Both the position numbers and the translations under genes were made by a program. A stretch of DNA of 6,066 nucleotides from an uncultured Spirochaetaceae bacterium (GTDB lineage: Bacteria; Spirochaetota; Spirochaetia; Treponematales; Treponemataceae): contig CADBUT010000468.1 of NCBI GenBank assembly GCA_902797925.1, positions 1 through 6,066 of the forward strand. Direction: 5' to 3'. The notes under the pieces are model-generated. The model saw only the letters and a list, made by a program, of their open reading frames with translations. It was not told where the DNA came from and did no database searches. This document shows, one piece after another, positions 1-5,581 of this stretch (positions are counted from its first letter, which is position 1; the number at the start of each line of letters is the position of its first letter).

Positions 1-5
1 AATAG

Positions 6-26
6 ATGCTGAAACAAGTTCAGCAT
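6..26. repeat. Perfect 8-bp inverted repeat, possible dispersed palindrome or terminator
   Basis: ATGCTGAA (6-13) and TTCAGCAT (19-26) form a perfect stem with a 5-base ACAAG loop. The wider string, GATGCTGAAACAAGTTCAGC and onward, resembles a palindrome I recall seeing dispersed between genes in many bacterial genomes; that is memory, not a search. A run of T (36-43, mostly) follows about nine bases after the stem on the + strand, so it could end a rightward transcript entering the window. It also lies 16 bases beyond the stop of the leftward nitrogenase-like gene and could end that transcript, although only a poor T tract follows on that side. Confidence 0.55.
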
Positions 27-41
27 GACGTTCTCTTTTTT

Positions 42-1346
42 TTACAGTTTCAATTTAGACATTGCAGCAGTAAAGATTTGTTCGAGCAGGTGAAGGCCGC
101 CCGAATAACCGGCAATGTGGTCGTTGATTACAAGCTTTTCGAGCATCGGGTAGCTCACGTTCACATAGTGCGCACCAAGCCCGGCGGCAAGCTTTTTTTC
201 CCAGTTTGAGCCGATAATCAGCGGTGTTCCCGCAAAATCGAGCGACTTAATCTGCTCATGAATGTCGTGGCCGTCTGTTGTAAACTGAACTTCGGTTTTG
301 ATTCCGTAATTCAGATTGTTCACTTCATCAATGATTTTCTGCTGAAAGCTTTTCGGTGCATCATCAACGATAAAAAGCTTTTCAGGAAACAAGCCCATAT
401 CGTTTACGAGAAACTTCGTAACCGCAATTGTGTATTCGCTGTCGCTGACAACTGTAAAGCGCTTGCCGAGAATACGCGTTTCAAGCAAAGTATCAGCAAA
501 TCTTTCTATATAATAGTAGAATTCTGCTTCTTTTTCGGTGATTACGCGCTCGGTCAGCTCCTTGTCTGCGCCGGTAAACTCCTGAACGGCACGGAGGAAC
601 TTTGTAGTTTCGCTTGCACCAATCGGCAGAACAGGGTATTGCAGAAGCGGAATACCGAAACGTGTCTGAAGATATTTTGCACTTTCAAGCCCCGCCCACG
701 GCGAAACAAGAACCGTGAATTCAGCATTCGGAATCTTTTTGAGATTATCAAGATTGCGGCCGAATCCAAAAATTGTGTTAGGCTTCAAGCCGATTGCTGT
801 AAGCAGACTTTCGATTTCGCGCAAATTGCCAAGCCAATACGGGTCTTGCTGAGGCGGCGCTACAAAAAGGTTTACAAGCCCCTTCTCTTTTTCAGGTTCA
901 GCTTCGGCAAGATACTGCTCAAAAATAGATTTCAGAATCCAGTCGTGCCCAACGTAGTTGTTGCCCTTAAAGCCCGGCGTTTTTGCCCAAACAACAGGCT
1001 TTTCAGCATTAGCAAAATTGCCCGCAACTTCTTCGATATCATCGCCGATAATTTCGCCCGTGCAGCCCGAAAGCACCACAAACAAATCGGCATCAATTAC
1101 TTTCAAAGCATTTTCTATTGTAGAGCGCAGCTTATTGCTCCCGCCGAAAACAACCTCTTTTTCACTTATAGACGTACACGGAAAAATATTCGGGCTGTAG
1201 CGTCCGCTGGTTCCGTTGTTGTCGTTCAATTTTGCTGCGCAGCCCGGGCCAGAATGCAAAATCGGAATTGCTCCCGGAATTGCCTGAACAGTCTGCATTG
1301 CAGCAAGCGCACATTTGTAGCGCGGCTGGTCCAAAATTTTTGCCAT
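42..1346 (-). CDS. Nitrogenase component 1-like oxidoreductase (NifK-like fold)
   Basis: The 434-residue product belongs to the nitrogenase component 1 superfamily (NifD/K/E/N, BchN/B, CfbD, methylthio-alkane reductase and uncharacterised relatives), whose members take electrons from a NifH-like ATPase. It shows the N-terminal RYKCALAA motif (C12), HSGPGC (C36), IFPC (C57) followed by EVVFGG, and SGC (C95) followed by GEIIGDD. C36, C57 and C95 match the three P-cluster-type ligands. The TPGFKGNN segment, the GNLREIESLL segment, PVLPIG and the late IAGYSGGLHLLE segment are more NifK- than NifD-like. Start choice: ATG at 1344-1346 has AGGAG seven bases upstream. A further upstream ATG at 1373 would add nine residues but lacks such a site. 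It is the first gene leftward of a shared promoter region and faces a C-S lyase and an Rrf2 regulator. No NifH-like or second component lies in the window, so true nitrogen fixation is not supported; a sulfur-related reductase is an inference. Family assignment is firm, substrate unknown. Confidence 0.88.
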   Translation of the reverse strand: MAKILDQPRYKCALAAMQTVQAIPGAIPILHSGPGCAAKLNDNNGTSGRYSPNIFPCTSISEKEVVFGGSNKLRSTIENALKVIDADLFVVLSGCTGEIIGDDIEEVAGNFANAEKPVVWAKTPGFKGNNYVGHDWILKSIFEQYLAEAEPEKEKGLVNLFVAPPQQDPYWLGNLREIESLLTAIGLKPNTIFGFGRNLDNLKKIPNAEFTVLVSPWAGLESAKYLQTRFGIPLLQYPVLPIGASETTKFLRAVQEFTGADKELTERVITEKEAEFYYYIERFADTLLETRILGKRFTVVSDSEYTIAVTKFLVNDMGLFPEKLFIVDDAPKSFQQKIIDEVNNLNYGIKTEVQFTTDGHDIHEQIKSLDFAGTPLIIGSNWEKKLAAGLGAHYVNVSYPMLEKLVINDHIAGYSGGLHLLEQIFTAAMSKLKL

Positions 1347-1495
1347 ATTCGCTCCTATAAAAACAGTCAGCATCCGCTGCTTGCGTCTCTTCCGTCAAGC
1401 GGCTGCATTTGCATCTTTCCGCTGCTTTTTGTCTGTTTTAATTCTTAGTTTCAACGCTGCTTAGTTTTTTTTGAAACCTATTGACTAAGTAGGTA
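1347..1495 (-). promoter_or_regulatory. Long leader of the nitrogenase-like gene
   Basis: If transcription starts about seven bases after the predicted leftward -10 box, the mRNA carries a leader near 150 bases. It contains the AGGAG ribosome site at 1353-1357 and a possible bulged stem between 1396-1402 and 1374-1383 (CCGC/TTG pairing with CAA/GCGG around a 3-base bulge). A 7-bp stem is also possible between 1448-1454 and 1471-1477. I recognise no known riboswitch or T-box element, and there is no convincing terminator in it. Confidence 0.3.
1477..1493. promoter_or_regulatory. Operator-like palindrome, left copy (probable Rrf2 site)
   Basis: CCTATTGACTAAGTAGG is an imperfect palindrome (six of eight base pairs around a central C, with CCTA...TAGG ends). 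Its reverse complement recurs at 1518-1534 with 15 of 17 matches. It contains the TTGACT -35 element of the rightward promoter, so a bound protein would block RNA polymerase. Size and dyad symmetry suit a dimeric Rrf2-family protein, and such a protein is encoded two genes to the right. Binding by that protein is inference. Confidence 0.65.
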
Positions 1496-1509
1496 ATTAG
1501 ATTTATACT
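1481..1509 (+). promoter_or_regulatory. Sigma-70-type promoter for the lyase-regulator operon
   Basis: TTGACT (1481-1486), a 17-base spacer and TATACT (1504-1509) make a near-consensus promoter. Transcription would start near 1516, giving a leader of about 77 bases before the ATG at 1593. The -35 box lies inside the left operator and the second operator lies just after the start point, which suggests repression from both sides. Confidence 0.72.
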
Positions 1510-1530
1510 GCAATTAACCTAGTAAGTCAA
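1502..1530 (-). promoter_or_regulatory. Sigma-70-type promoter for the nitrogenase-like gene
   Basis: On the minus strand, TTGACT (1530-1525), a 17-base spacer and TATAAA (1507-1502) form a promoter that mirrors the rightward one. Its -10 box overlaps the rightward -10 box by four bases, so the two promoters cannot easily be occupied at once. Its -35 box lies inside the right operator. Confidence 0.7.
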
Positions 1531-1534
1531 TAGG
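1518..1534. promoter_or_regulatory. Operator-like palindrome, right copy (probable Rrf2 site)
   Basis: CCTAGTAAGTCAATAGG is the inverted partner of the 1477-1493 site, differing at two of 17 positions. The centres of the two sites are 41 bases apart, close to four helical turns, which would place both on the same face of the DNA. The site overlaps the leftward -35 box and lies immediately after the expected rightward start point. Confidence 0.65.
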
Positions 1535-1592
1535 ATATTTAAATATTTTTAGAAAATCCGTTACTTTTTTAAGATACGAATGGAGACCATAG

Positions 1593-2777
1593 ATGAATTA
1601 TGACTTTAACAAAATAACTGACCGCCGCAACACAAATGCCTGCAAAATTGATCTGGCTGTTGCACGCGGCAAACCGAAAGATGTGCTTTCACTCTGGGTG
1701 GCCGACATGGACTTTCCGACCGCGCCCGCAATTTTGGAAGCGCTGCACAAAAAGATTGACCACGGCATTTTCGGCTATTCATGCACAGACGAGCCTTTTC
1801 ATGCGGCGCTTTCTGCATGGCTTAAGAACGAGCACAATTTTTCTTATGAACGCCGCGAGATGGTTTCAACGCCGGGCGTGGTCTTTGCAATTGCAACCGC
1901 AATCAAGGCTTATACAAAAGAAGGCGAAAGCGTCTTGATTCAGACACCGGTCTACTACCCTTTTAAGAACATGATTGAAGCAAATAACCGCAAGCTTGTA
2001 ACTTCTTCACTTTTTGAAAAAGACGGAAAATGGCAAATTGATTTTGAAGACTTTGAACATAAAATAGAAGAAAATGATGTTAAGCTTTTTATTTTGTGCA
2101 GCCCGCACAACCCTGTTAGCCGCGTGTGGACGCGCGCCGAGCTTAGCAGACTTGCAGAAATCTGCTTACGCCATAACGTGATTGTCTTTGCTGATGAAAT
2201 TCACAACGATTTTGTCTACGCACCTAATGTGCATACGGTCTTTTCTACGCTTTCGCCTGAAATTGCGGAAAACAGCATCGTCTCAATGTCGCCGAGCAAG
2301 ACGTTCAATTTGGCCGGTTTGCAGTTTTCCACGAACTTTATAAAAAATCCGGCCTTGCGCGCAAAATTCAAGACTGAACGCGACAAGACAGGCTATGACG
2401 AGCCGAGCCTTATGGGAATGGTTGCAGCCCGCGCCGCTTATGAAGGCGGCAAACCGTGGCTTGAGGCGCTCAAAAAGCATCTGCTTTCAAATATAGATTT
2501 TGTGCGTTCATACTTAAAGGAAAAAATCCCGCAGGCGCGGCTTATTGAGCCTGAAGGCACATTCCTTTTGTGGATTGATTTTTCAGCTCTAGGAATTCCT
2601 GACAGCGAGCTTGACGACCTGATTGTAAACAAGGCGAAAGTCTGGATTGACCGCGGTACGATGTTCGGCATAGAGGGCTACTGCTATCAGCGCATCAACA
2701 TTGCAACGCCGCAGCCGCTTTTGAAAGAAGCCATTGACCGCATAGCAAACGCACTGAACGGAGGTTGTAATGCTTAA
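1593..2777 (+). CDS. PatB/MalY-family PLP-dependent C-S beta-lyase (cystathionine/cysteine conjugate beta-lyase type)
   Basis: The 394-residue, full-length fold-type I aminotransferase-class protein is of the PatB/MalY subfamily, a cytosolic enzyme that splits C-S bonds of cystathionine, cystine or cysteine conjugates to a thiol, pyruvate and ammonia. Visible marks are LWVADMDFPT (34-43), GIFGYS (58-63), the PLP-stacking VYYP (120-123), PHNP (171-174, N173), ADEIHND (200-206, with D201 to contact the pyridine nitrogen), SPSKTFNLAG (233-242) with the PLP lysine K236, and a late substrate-carboxylate arginine at R367. PHNP is followed by VSRVW where VGRVW is usual. ATG 1593 has GGAG seven bases upstream. 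The stop overlaps the next gene by eight bases, so the two are co-transcribed and probably translationally coupled. Neighbouring a CymR-like regulator, it likely serves cysteine, methionine or organosulfur turnover. A MalY-like second regulatory role cannot be excluded. Confidence 0.9.
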   Translation: MNYDFNKITDRRNTNACKIDLAVARGKPKDVLSLWVADMDFPTAPAILEALHKKIDHGIFGYSCTDEPFHAALSAWLKNEHNFSYERREMVSTPGVVFAIATAIKAYTKEGESVLIQTPVYYPFKNMIEANNRKLVTSSLFEKDGKWQIDFEDFEHKIEENDVKLFILCSPHNPVSRVWTRAELSRLAEICLRHNVIVFADEIHNDFVYAPNVHTVFSTLSPEIAENSIVSMSPSKTFNLAGLQFSTNFIKNPALRAKFKTERDKTGYDEPSLMGMVAARAAYEGGKPWLEALKKHLLSNIDFVRSYLKEKIPQARLIEPEGTFLLWIDFSALGIPDSELDDLIVNKAKVWIDRGTMFGIEGYCYQRINIATPQPLLKEAIDRIANALNGGCNA

Positions 2778-3195
2778 GATTTCAACGCGCGGGCAATATG
2801 CCCTGCTGATAATGACAGACCTCGCCGAAGCTGAAGAAGGCTGTTTCATTCCGCTCAAAATGCTTTCGCACAGGCGGAACCTCTCGGTGAAATATCTTGA
2901 GCAGATTCTGATTCAGCTTGGAAAGGCAGGACTTGTAACAGGCTCGCGCGGTACGAACGGCGGTTACAGGCTTTCCCGTCCGGCAAACGATTATACCGCA
3001 GGCGAAATCTTGCGCGCCATGGAAGGCGAGCTTTCACCGCGCGGCACAACTGAGAACAATCACCTTGAATCAGAGGGCAACGACTTTTTCTGGAAGGAAT
3101 TTGAGATAAACATCAACAACTTTGTAGATTCAATTACGCTCGACGAGCTTGCGCAAAAAAACAAATCGTTCGTCGGCTACGATTATTGCATCTAG
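2770..3195 (+). CDS. Rrf2-family transcriptional regulator, CymR-like
   Basis: The 141-residue product has the Rrf2 layout: KISTRGQYALLIM at the N-terminus, a helix-turn-helix with the LSVKYLEQIL recognition region (38-47), the wing RGTNGGYRLSRP (60-71), then TAGEILRAMEG (76-86) and a dimerisation helix ending in SITLDELA (121-128). Cluster-binding cysteines as in IscR or NsrR are absent; the only cysteines are C25 and C140. The segment from TAGEI to TLDELA resembles CymR, the cysteine-metabolism repressor of Bacillus and Staphylococcus, more than IscR; this comparison is from memory. As I recall, C25 falls where the single redox-sensing cysteine of S. aureus CymR lies. ATG 2770 has GGAGG inside the end of the lyase gene. 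It probably represses its own operon and the divergent nitrogenase-like gene through the paired sites at 1477-1534. Confidence 0.88.
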   Translation: MLKISTRGQYALLIMTDLAEAEEGCFIPLKMLSHRRNLSVKYLEQILIQLGKAGLVTGSRGTNGGYRLSRPANDYTAGEILRAMEGELSPRGTTENNHLESEGNDFFWKEFEININNFVDSITLDELAQKNKSFVGYDYCI

Positions 3196-3215
3196 CTTTC
3201 TCAGCGACTTGCAAT

Positions 3216-3221
3216 TATAAT
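3216..3221 (+). promoter_or_regulatory. -10 box of the acetyltransferase gene
   Basis: TATAAT is a perfect -10 hexamer ending 11 bases before the ATG at 3233. No good -35 is seen at the right distance. A start point seven bases on would leave a leader of only about five bases, in line with the missing ribosome-binding site. Confidence 0.4.
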
Positions 3222-3232
3222 ATGCTTTAACC

Positions 3233-3673
3233 ATGAACAAGCTTGAAGTGATTCGCGCAGAGGAAGAATGGCAGCGAGCCGGCGCATATTCCGTTAGAAT
3301 TCAGGGGATGAACAGACAGCATCATATTCCGCTAAGAGACGAATTTGATGAGCACGACGGCAACGGCACAAAGTACATCGTGATTCTTGATGACGGCTAC
3401 CCGATTGCCACTTGCAGGTTTTACGAAATAAGCCCGGACAGTGTCTCGCTTGGGCGTGTGGTCGTGCTGCCCGAATACCGCGGAAAAAACATCGGGCGCA
3501 TGGCTGTTGAGCAAGCCGAAATCTGGATACGGGAATGCGGCTATAAGAAGATAGAAATCGACAGCCGCACAGTCGCCGTCAAGTTTTATGAAAAGCTCGG
3601 CTTTTCCGTGGTCGACGATAAAATTATTTCAGGCGGAACATTCGACTGCATAAAAATGGGAAAAGTGCTCTGA
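3233..3673 (+). CDS. GNAT-family N-acetyltransferase
   Basis: The 146-residue product is a single GNAT domain that would use acetyl-CoA to acetylate an amine; the acceptor cannot be told. The N-terminal stretch GAYSVRIQGMNRQHHIPL and EFDEHDGN (37-44) match a GNAT subgroup in which a conserved EFDEHD precedes the first strands. Motif A is at 74-90, with GRVVVLPEYRGKNIG holding the R83-G84-K85-N86-I87-G88 pyrophosphate loop. Motif B follows around AVKFYEKLGF (115-124), where the tyrosine and KLGF are typical. Length is normal for the family. ATG 3233 is kept because the conserved N-terminus begins there, although no Shine-Dalgarno precedes it; a later ATG at 3308 would cut off conserved sequence. 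It lies 37 bases after the regulator and may be partly co-transcribed with it, but has its own -10 box. Confidence 0.85.
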   Translation: MNKLEVIRAEEEWQRAGAYSVRIQGMNRQHHIPLRDEFDEHDGNGTKYIVILDDGYPIATCRFYEISPDSVSLGRVVVLPEYRGKNIGRMAVEQAEIWIRECGYKKIEIDSRTVAVKFYEKLGFSVVDDKIISGGTFDCIKMGKVL

Positions 3674-3874
3674 AAGGCAATATCTCTTACCCAGAAAATC
3701 GTCGCAAGCAAAAGCATAAAGCAGTTTGCGCAAGCAACTGAAACGCGCGGCAAAATTGCTTGCGCTTTTGAATGTCGTAGATTATCATGTAGTGGAACGC
3801 ACAAAAAGCGCAAGCAGCCCGAACAAGCAAAAGCTGTGCGCGTTGTTGCAACTTCATCATCTGGAGGAACGAAA
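3674..3874. other. Intergenic region with short CAAGCA-type repeats
   Basis: I see no gene in these 200 bases. They hold recurring short words: CAAGCAAAAGC twice (near 3705 and 3824), GCGCAAGCA twice (3728 and 3808), and the reverse complement TTGCTTGCGC at 3756-3765. A 6-bp inverted pair, CGCACA (3798-3803) with TGTGCG (3835-3840), also occurs. No clear promoter for the next gene was found. Confidence 0.45.
3728..3769 (+). terminator. Hairpin plus TTTT, possible terminator of the acetyltransferase gene
   Basis: GCGCAAGCAA (3728-3737) and TTGCTTGCGC (3756-3765) pair perfectly over ten bases, with an 18-base loop and TTTT right after the stem. The loop is long and the T run short, so termination efficiency is uncertain. 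The stem lies 55 bases after the acetyltransferase stop. Confidence 0.45.
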
Positions 3875-4324
3875 ATGAAGAAGTTTTTCACTTTTTGTCT
3901 GCTGGCCGTCTTTTCAGCCGTGCTGTTTGCGCAGAATGCAAAATCTGTCGGAGTAACAGACAGCGACGTAAAGAACTGGGCTAAGAATTTGCCTACAATC
4001 GTTAAAGAATTTGACAAGATTGGCGCCGACCCGGCTGATTCGTATTTAGAAGCCATTAATGAAAAAGAAGAAGTTGAAAATGTGCTTCAGAAAAACGGAA
4101 TTTCTGGTCCGGACAGAATCGAAAAATTTAAGATGATTACGAGATGCGCCGGCATTCTAAAGATTGAAGCAGAGCTTGATGAGGATTCTAAAGAAATGAT
4201 GAAGCTCATGAATATGGATCCGACTGCGGAATTGAAGAAAAACATCAACCAGAAAGACTATGACGTGGTTGCCGCAAACTCAAAAGCCGTGCTAAAAGCA
4301 ATGGACGCGCTTGACGATGACTAA
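3875..4324 (+). CDS. Small secreted protein of unknown function
   Basis: The 149-residue product begins MKKFFTFCLLAVFSAVLFAQ: two lysines, a hydrophobic core and a probable Sec signal peptidase I cut after A19 (LFA|QN). There is no lipobox, since the only cysteine in the signal (C8) is too early in the core. The mature part of about 130 residues is acidic, rich in Lys and Glu and probably mainly helical, with one cysteine (C91) and an acidic tail ending DALDDD. I do not recognise a domain. The GVTDSDVKNWAKNL stretch after the signal recalls small exported proteins of treponemes, from memory only. ATG 3875 is chosen because GGAGGA (3863-3868) sits six bases upstream and the signal peptide starts there; an in-frame GTG at 3836 would hide the signal behind 13 residues. 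It appears to be a single-gene unit, closed by a hairpin. Confidence 0.75.
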   Translation: MKKFFTFCLLAVFSAVLFAQNAKSVGVTDSDVKNWAKNLPTIVKEFDKIGADPADSYLEAINEKEEVENVLQKNGISGPDRIEKFKMITRCAGILKIEAELDEDSKEMMKLMNMDPTAELKKNINQKDYDVVAANSKAVLKAMDALDDD

Positions 4325-4332
4325 AGCTTAAA

Positions 4333-4357
4333 CCGCCACACATAAAAGCTGTGGCGG
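4333..4357 (+). terminator. GC-rich hairpin after the secreted protein gene
   Basis: CCGCCACA (4333-4340) and TGTGGCGG (4350-4357) form a perfect 8-bp stem with a 9-base loop, nine bases after the stop codon. Position and stem strength suit a terminator, but the downstream sequence is A-rich without a T run, so it may act as an mRNA-end stabiliser or a weak terminator. Confidence 0.45.
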
Positions 4358-4391
4358 CAAAGCATTAAAAAGAGAACAAAAAAGGGATTAT

Positions 4392-4973
4392 ATGAAAAAG
4401 TTATTAATCAAAGTTTTGTTTAGTTTTGTTCTGCTCATCATCACTTTCAATTCATTCGGAATCGATAAAAACAACTTTACAGGCACTATAGAGAATTGGA
4501 AAACAGTTAAGATTTTCGACGATGCTGGGAACTTGTATTTTGAGTGCTCATGGAAAGATGCTAAATCAAAATATAAAAATGCAGATACAATTTATGAATT
4601 AGGCTGGAACAGCCATTTTACAGATTATTGGTTTTGGTCAATTACCCCCATGTATGTTTCATATTTTGCAAAAGTTCATATTCAAAATAAACATCTGGAT
4701 TATTTCGACCCGCCAAAAATGTATTGCGGCGAGTATTGCTTTAATGCGGATAAAGGAGTTTTGATTTATTCAAATTACATTAAACCACATGACAAAGGCG
4801 ATTTGGAAGAAATACAATCAGAAGAATTTCAGCTAATTTGTTATTATATTTTTGATAAAAAGGAAGTCATAATCGACAAACAGATAGGCAAGCCGTTCCG
4901 CCCAAAATTCAAAGACGATGAAAACAGAGTTTATTATAATAAAGGCGAAAAGGAATTATCTTTTGTTTTTTAA
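4392..4973 (+). CDS. Secreted protein of unknown function, AT-rich gene
   Basis: The 193-residue product starts with MKKLLIKVLFSFVLLIITFN, a clear Sec signal or N-terminal anchor of about 23 residues, with likely cleavage near SFG|IDK. The mature part is rich in aromatic residues (many Tyr, Trp and Phe, for example YWFW at 79-82) with cysteines at 52, 112, 116 and 150, which could form disulfides after export. I recognise no family. The ribosome site is weak (AGGG about five bases before ATG 4392). G+C here is clearly lower than in the genes on the left, and the codons are AT-ending, which suggests acquisition or an accessory region. A small aromatic-rich exported protein followed by small membrane genes could be a lineage-specific surface factor; that is speculation. 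Confidence 0.65.
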   Translation: MKKLLIKVLFSFVLLIITFNSFGIDKNNFTGTIENWKTVKIFDDAGNLYFECSWKDAKSKYKNADTIYELGWNSHFTDYWFWSITPMYVSYFAKVHIQNKHLDYFDPPKMYCGEYCFNADKGVLIYSNYIKPHDKGDLEEIQSEEFQLICYYIFDKKEVIIDKQIGKPFRPKFKDDENRVYYNKGEKELSFVF

Positions 4974-5041
4974 TAAAACCACACATGGTTAATCAAGCAA
5001 GCAGCAAATGCTGAAAAAGTAAACCGCTACAGAGAACGAAA

Positions 5042-5230
5042 ATGGCAGATTTCAGAAAGATTATTCATCTATTAATATTATTAGGGTTCGTCGGGGGATT
5101 TTTTATATTTCCTTTGGTAAGAATCATTCTAAATTTAATAAGATTAGGAACTCTAAAACATGAAGCAGAAAAATTCGGGAAAGTGATATTTCTGCTTCAA
5201 TCGCATATAAACCGAAGATTAATGTTTTAA
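5042..5230 (+). pseudogene. N-terminal part of a probable broken membrane protein gene
   Basis: The 62-residue frame starts at ATG 5042 with only a weak AGAGAAC upstream. It begins with a basic residue pair, then one strong membrane segment (about residues 8-35, LLILLGFVGGFFIFPLVRII and on), followed by RLGTLKHEAEKFGK, a credible amphipathic continuation. It stops at TAA 5228-5230. The same frame is then open without a further stop to 5566, so a single stop codon separates this piece from the next. From 5164 to 5370 the frame shifted by two bases has better coding character (mostly purine-first codons), so paired frameshifts are as likely as a nonsense change. It could also be a real small membrane protein. 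Confidence 0.45.
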
Positions 5231-5269
5231 GGTCTCTCTGCATATATCCTCGAAATTTTTCTGCTGTGC

Positions 5270-5566
5270 TTGTTAAGTATATTAAGGAAAGAACCATTAT
5301 ATTTGTTGTGCATAATATTTCCTACGCAATGGCCATTGGATTTTCTATTAACAGCAAAACGTTCAAAATATAAGGGCTTTTATGAAAACGGCATTGTTTC
5401 AGGCGATTATATTGGATGGAAAGAAATTTCATCATGGAAAAGAATTGACGAAGATAAATTTTCATTTCAAAGGAAAGGAGGCCTCCGTTTTGATATGGAG
5501 ATAAGTCCATATCAAAACGAAGCAATAACTTTTTTAAATTCAATAGGTATCGCAGGAGAGAATTAA
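5270..5566 (+). pseudogene. C-terminal soluble domain of the same probable broken gene
   Basis: This frame can only begin at TTG 5270 with no ribosome site, and no in-frame ATG occurs before residue 76, so it is unlikely to be expressed alone. From about 5371 on it is clearly coding: KYKGFYENGIVSGDYIGWKE, then SSWKRIDEDKFSF and RKGGLRFDMEI, ending with FLNSIGIAGEN. The alternation of short strands with a tryptophan-containing 'IGWKEISSW' core resembles C-terminal domains of small membrane proteins such as the DUF5673 type; that assignment is tentative. It shares its frame with the piece at 5042-5230, and together they would make a membrane-anchored protein of about 170 residues. The last part contains a perfect 14-bp inverted repeat. 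Confidence 0.45.
5486..5519. repeat. Perfect 14-bp inverted repeat with 6-base loop
   Basis: CGTTTTGATATGGA (5486-5499) and TCCATATCAAAACG (5506-5519) are exact reverse complements around GATAAG. The repeat sits inside the coding frame that reads RFDMEISPYQNE and touches a 10-bp palindrome, GGAGGCCTCC (5477-5486). No T run follows, so it is not an ordinary terminator. Confidence 0.75.
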
Positions 5567-5581
5567 ATTCTGATAATGCCG

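Noticed and set aside
42..1346. Reading the nitrogenase-like gene as nifK of a nitrogen-fixing system
   Set aside because: No nifH, nifD or maturation gene is visible, and the neighbours concern C-S bond chemistry; the superfamily contains many non-fixing enzymes.
1347..1373. Upstream ATG giving nine more residues (MLTVFIGAN) to the nitrogenase-like protein
   Set aside because: No ribosome site precedes it, whereas AGGAG sits correctly before ATG 1346 and family homology begins at MAKILDQPRYKC.
258..1448. Long + strand open frame of 396 codons opposite the nitrogenase-like gene
   Set aside because: It is an antisense shadow: the minus-strand frame has clear family motifs and a good ribosome site, while this product is Arg/Cys/Phe-rich with no recognisable domain.
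1535..1546. ATATTTAAATAT palindrome downstream of the right operator
   Set aside because: It is pure A/T and easily expected by chance in this leader; no promoter spacing or partner site supports a role.
3836..3874. GTG start for the small secreted protein
   Set aside because: It would bury the signal peptide behind 13 residues; ATG 3875 has a strong GGAGGA at the right distance.
3586..4056. Minus-strand frame of 156 codons across the acetyltransferase end and the intergenic gap
   Set aside because: It overlaps two well-supported + strand genes and shows no domain; the open frame is a shadow.
4977..4990. Small hairpin AACCA/TGGTT after the 193-residue secreted protein gene
   Set aside because: A 5-bp stem with a 4-base loop and no T run is too weak to call a terminator.
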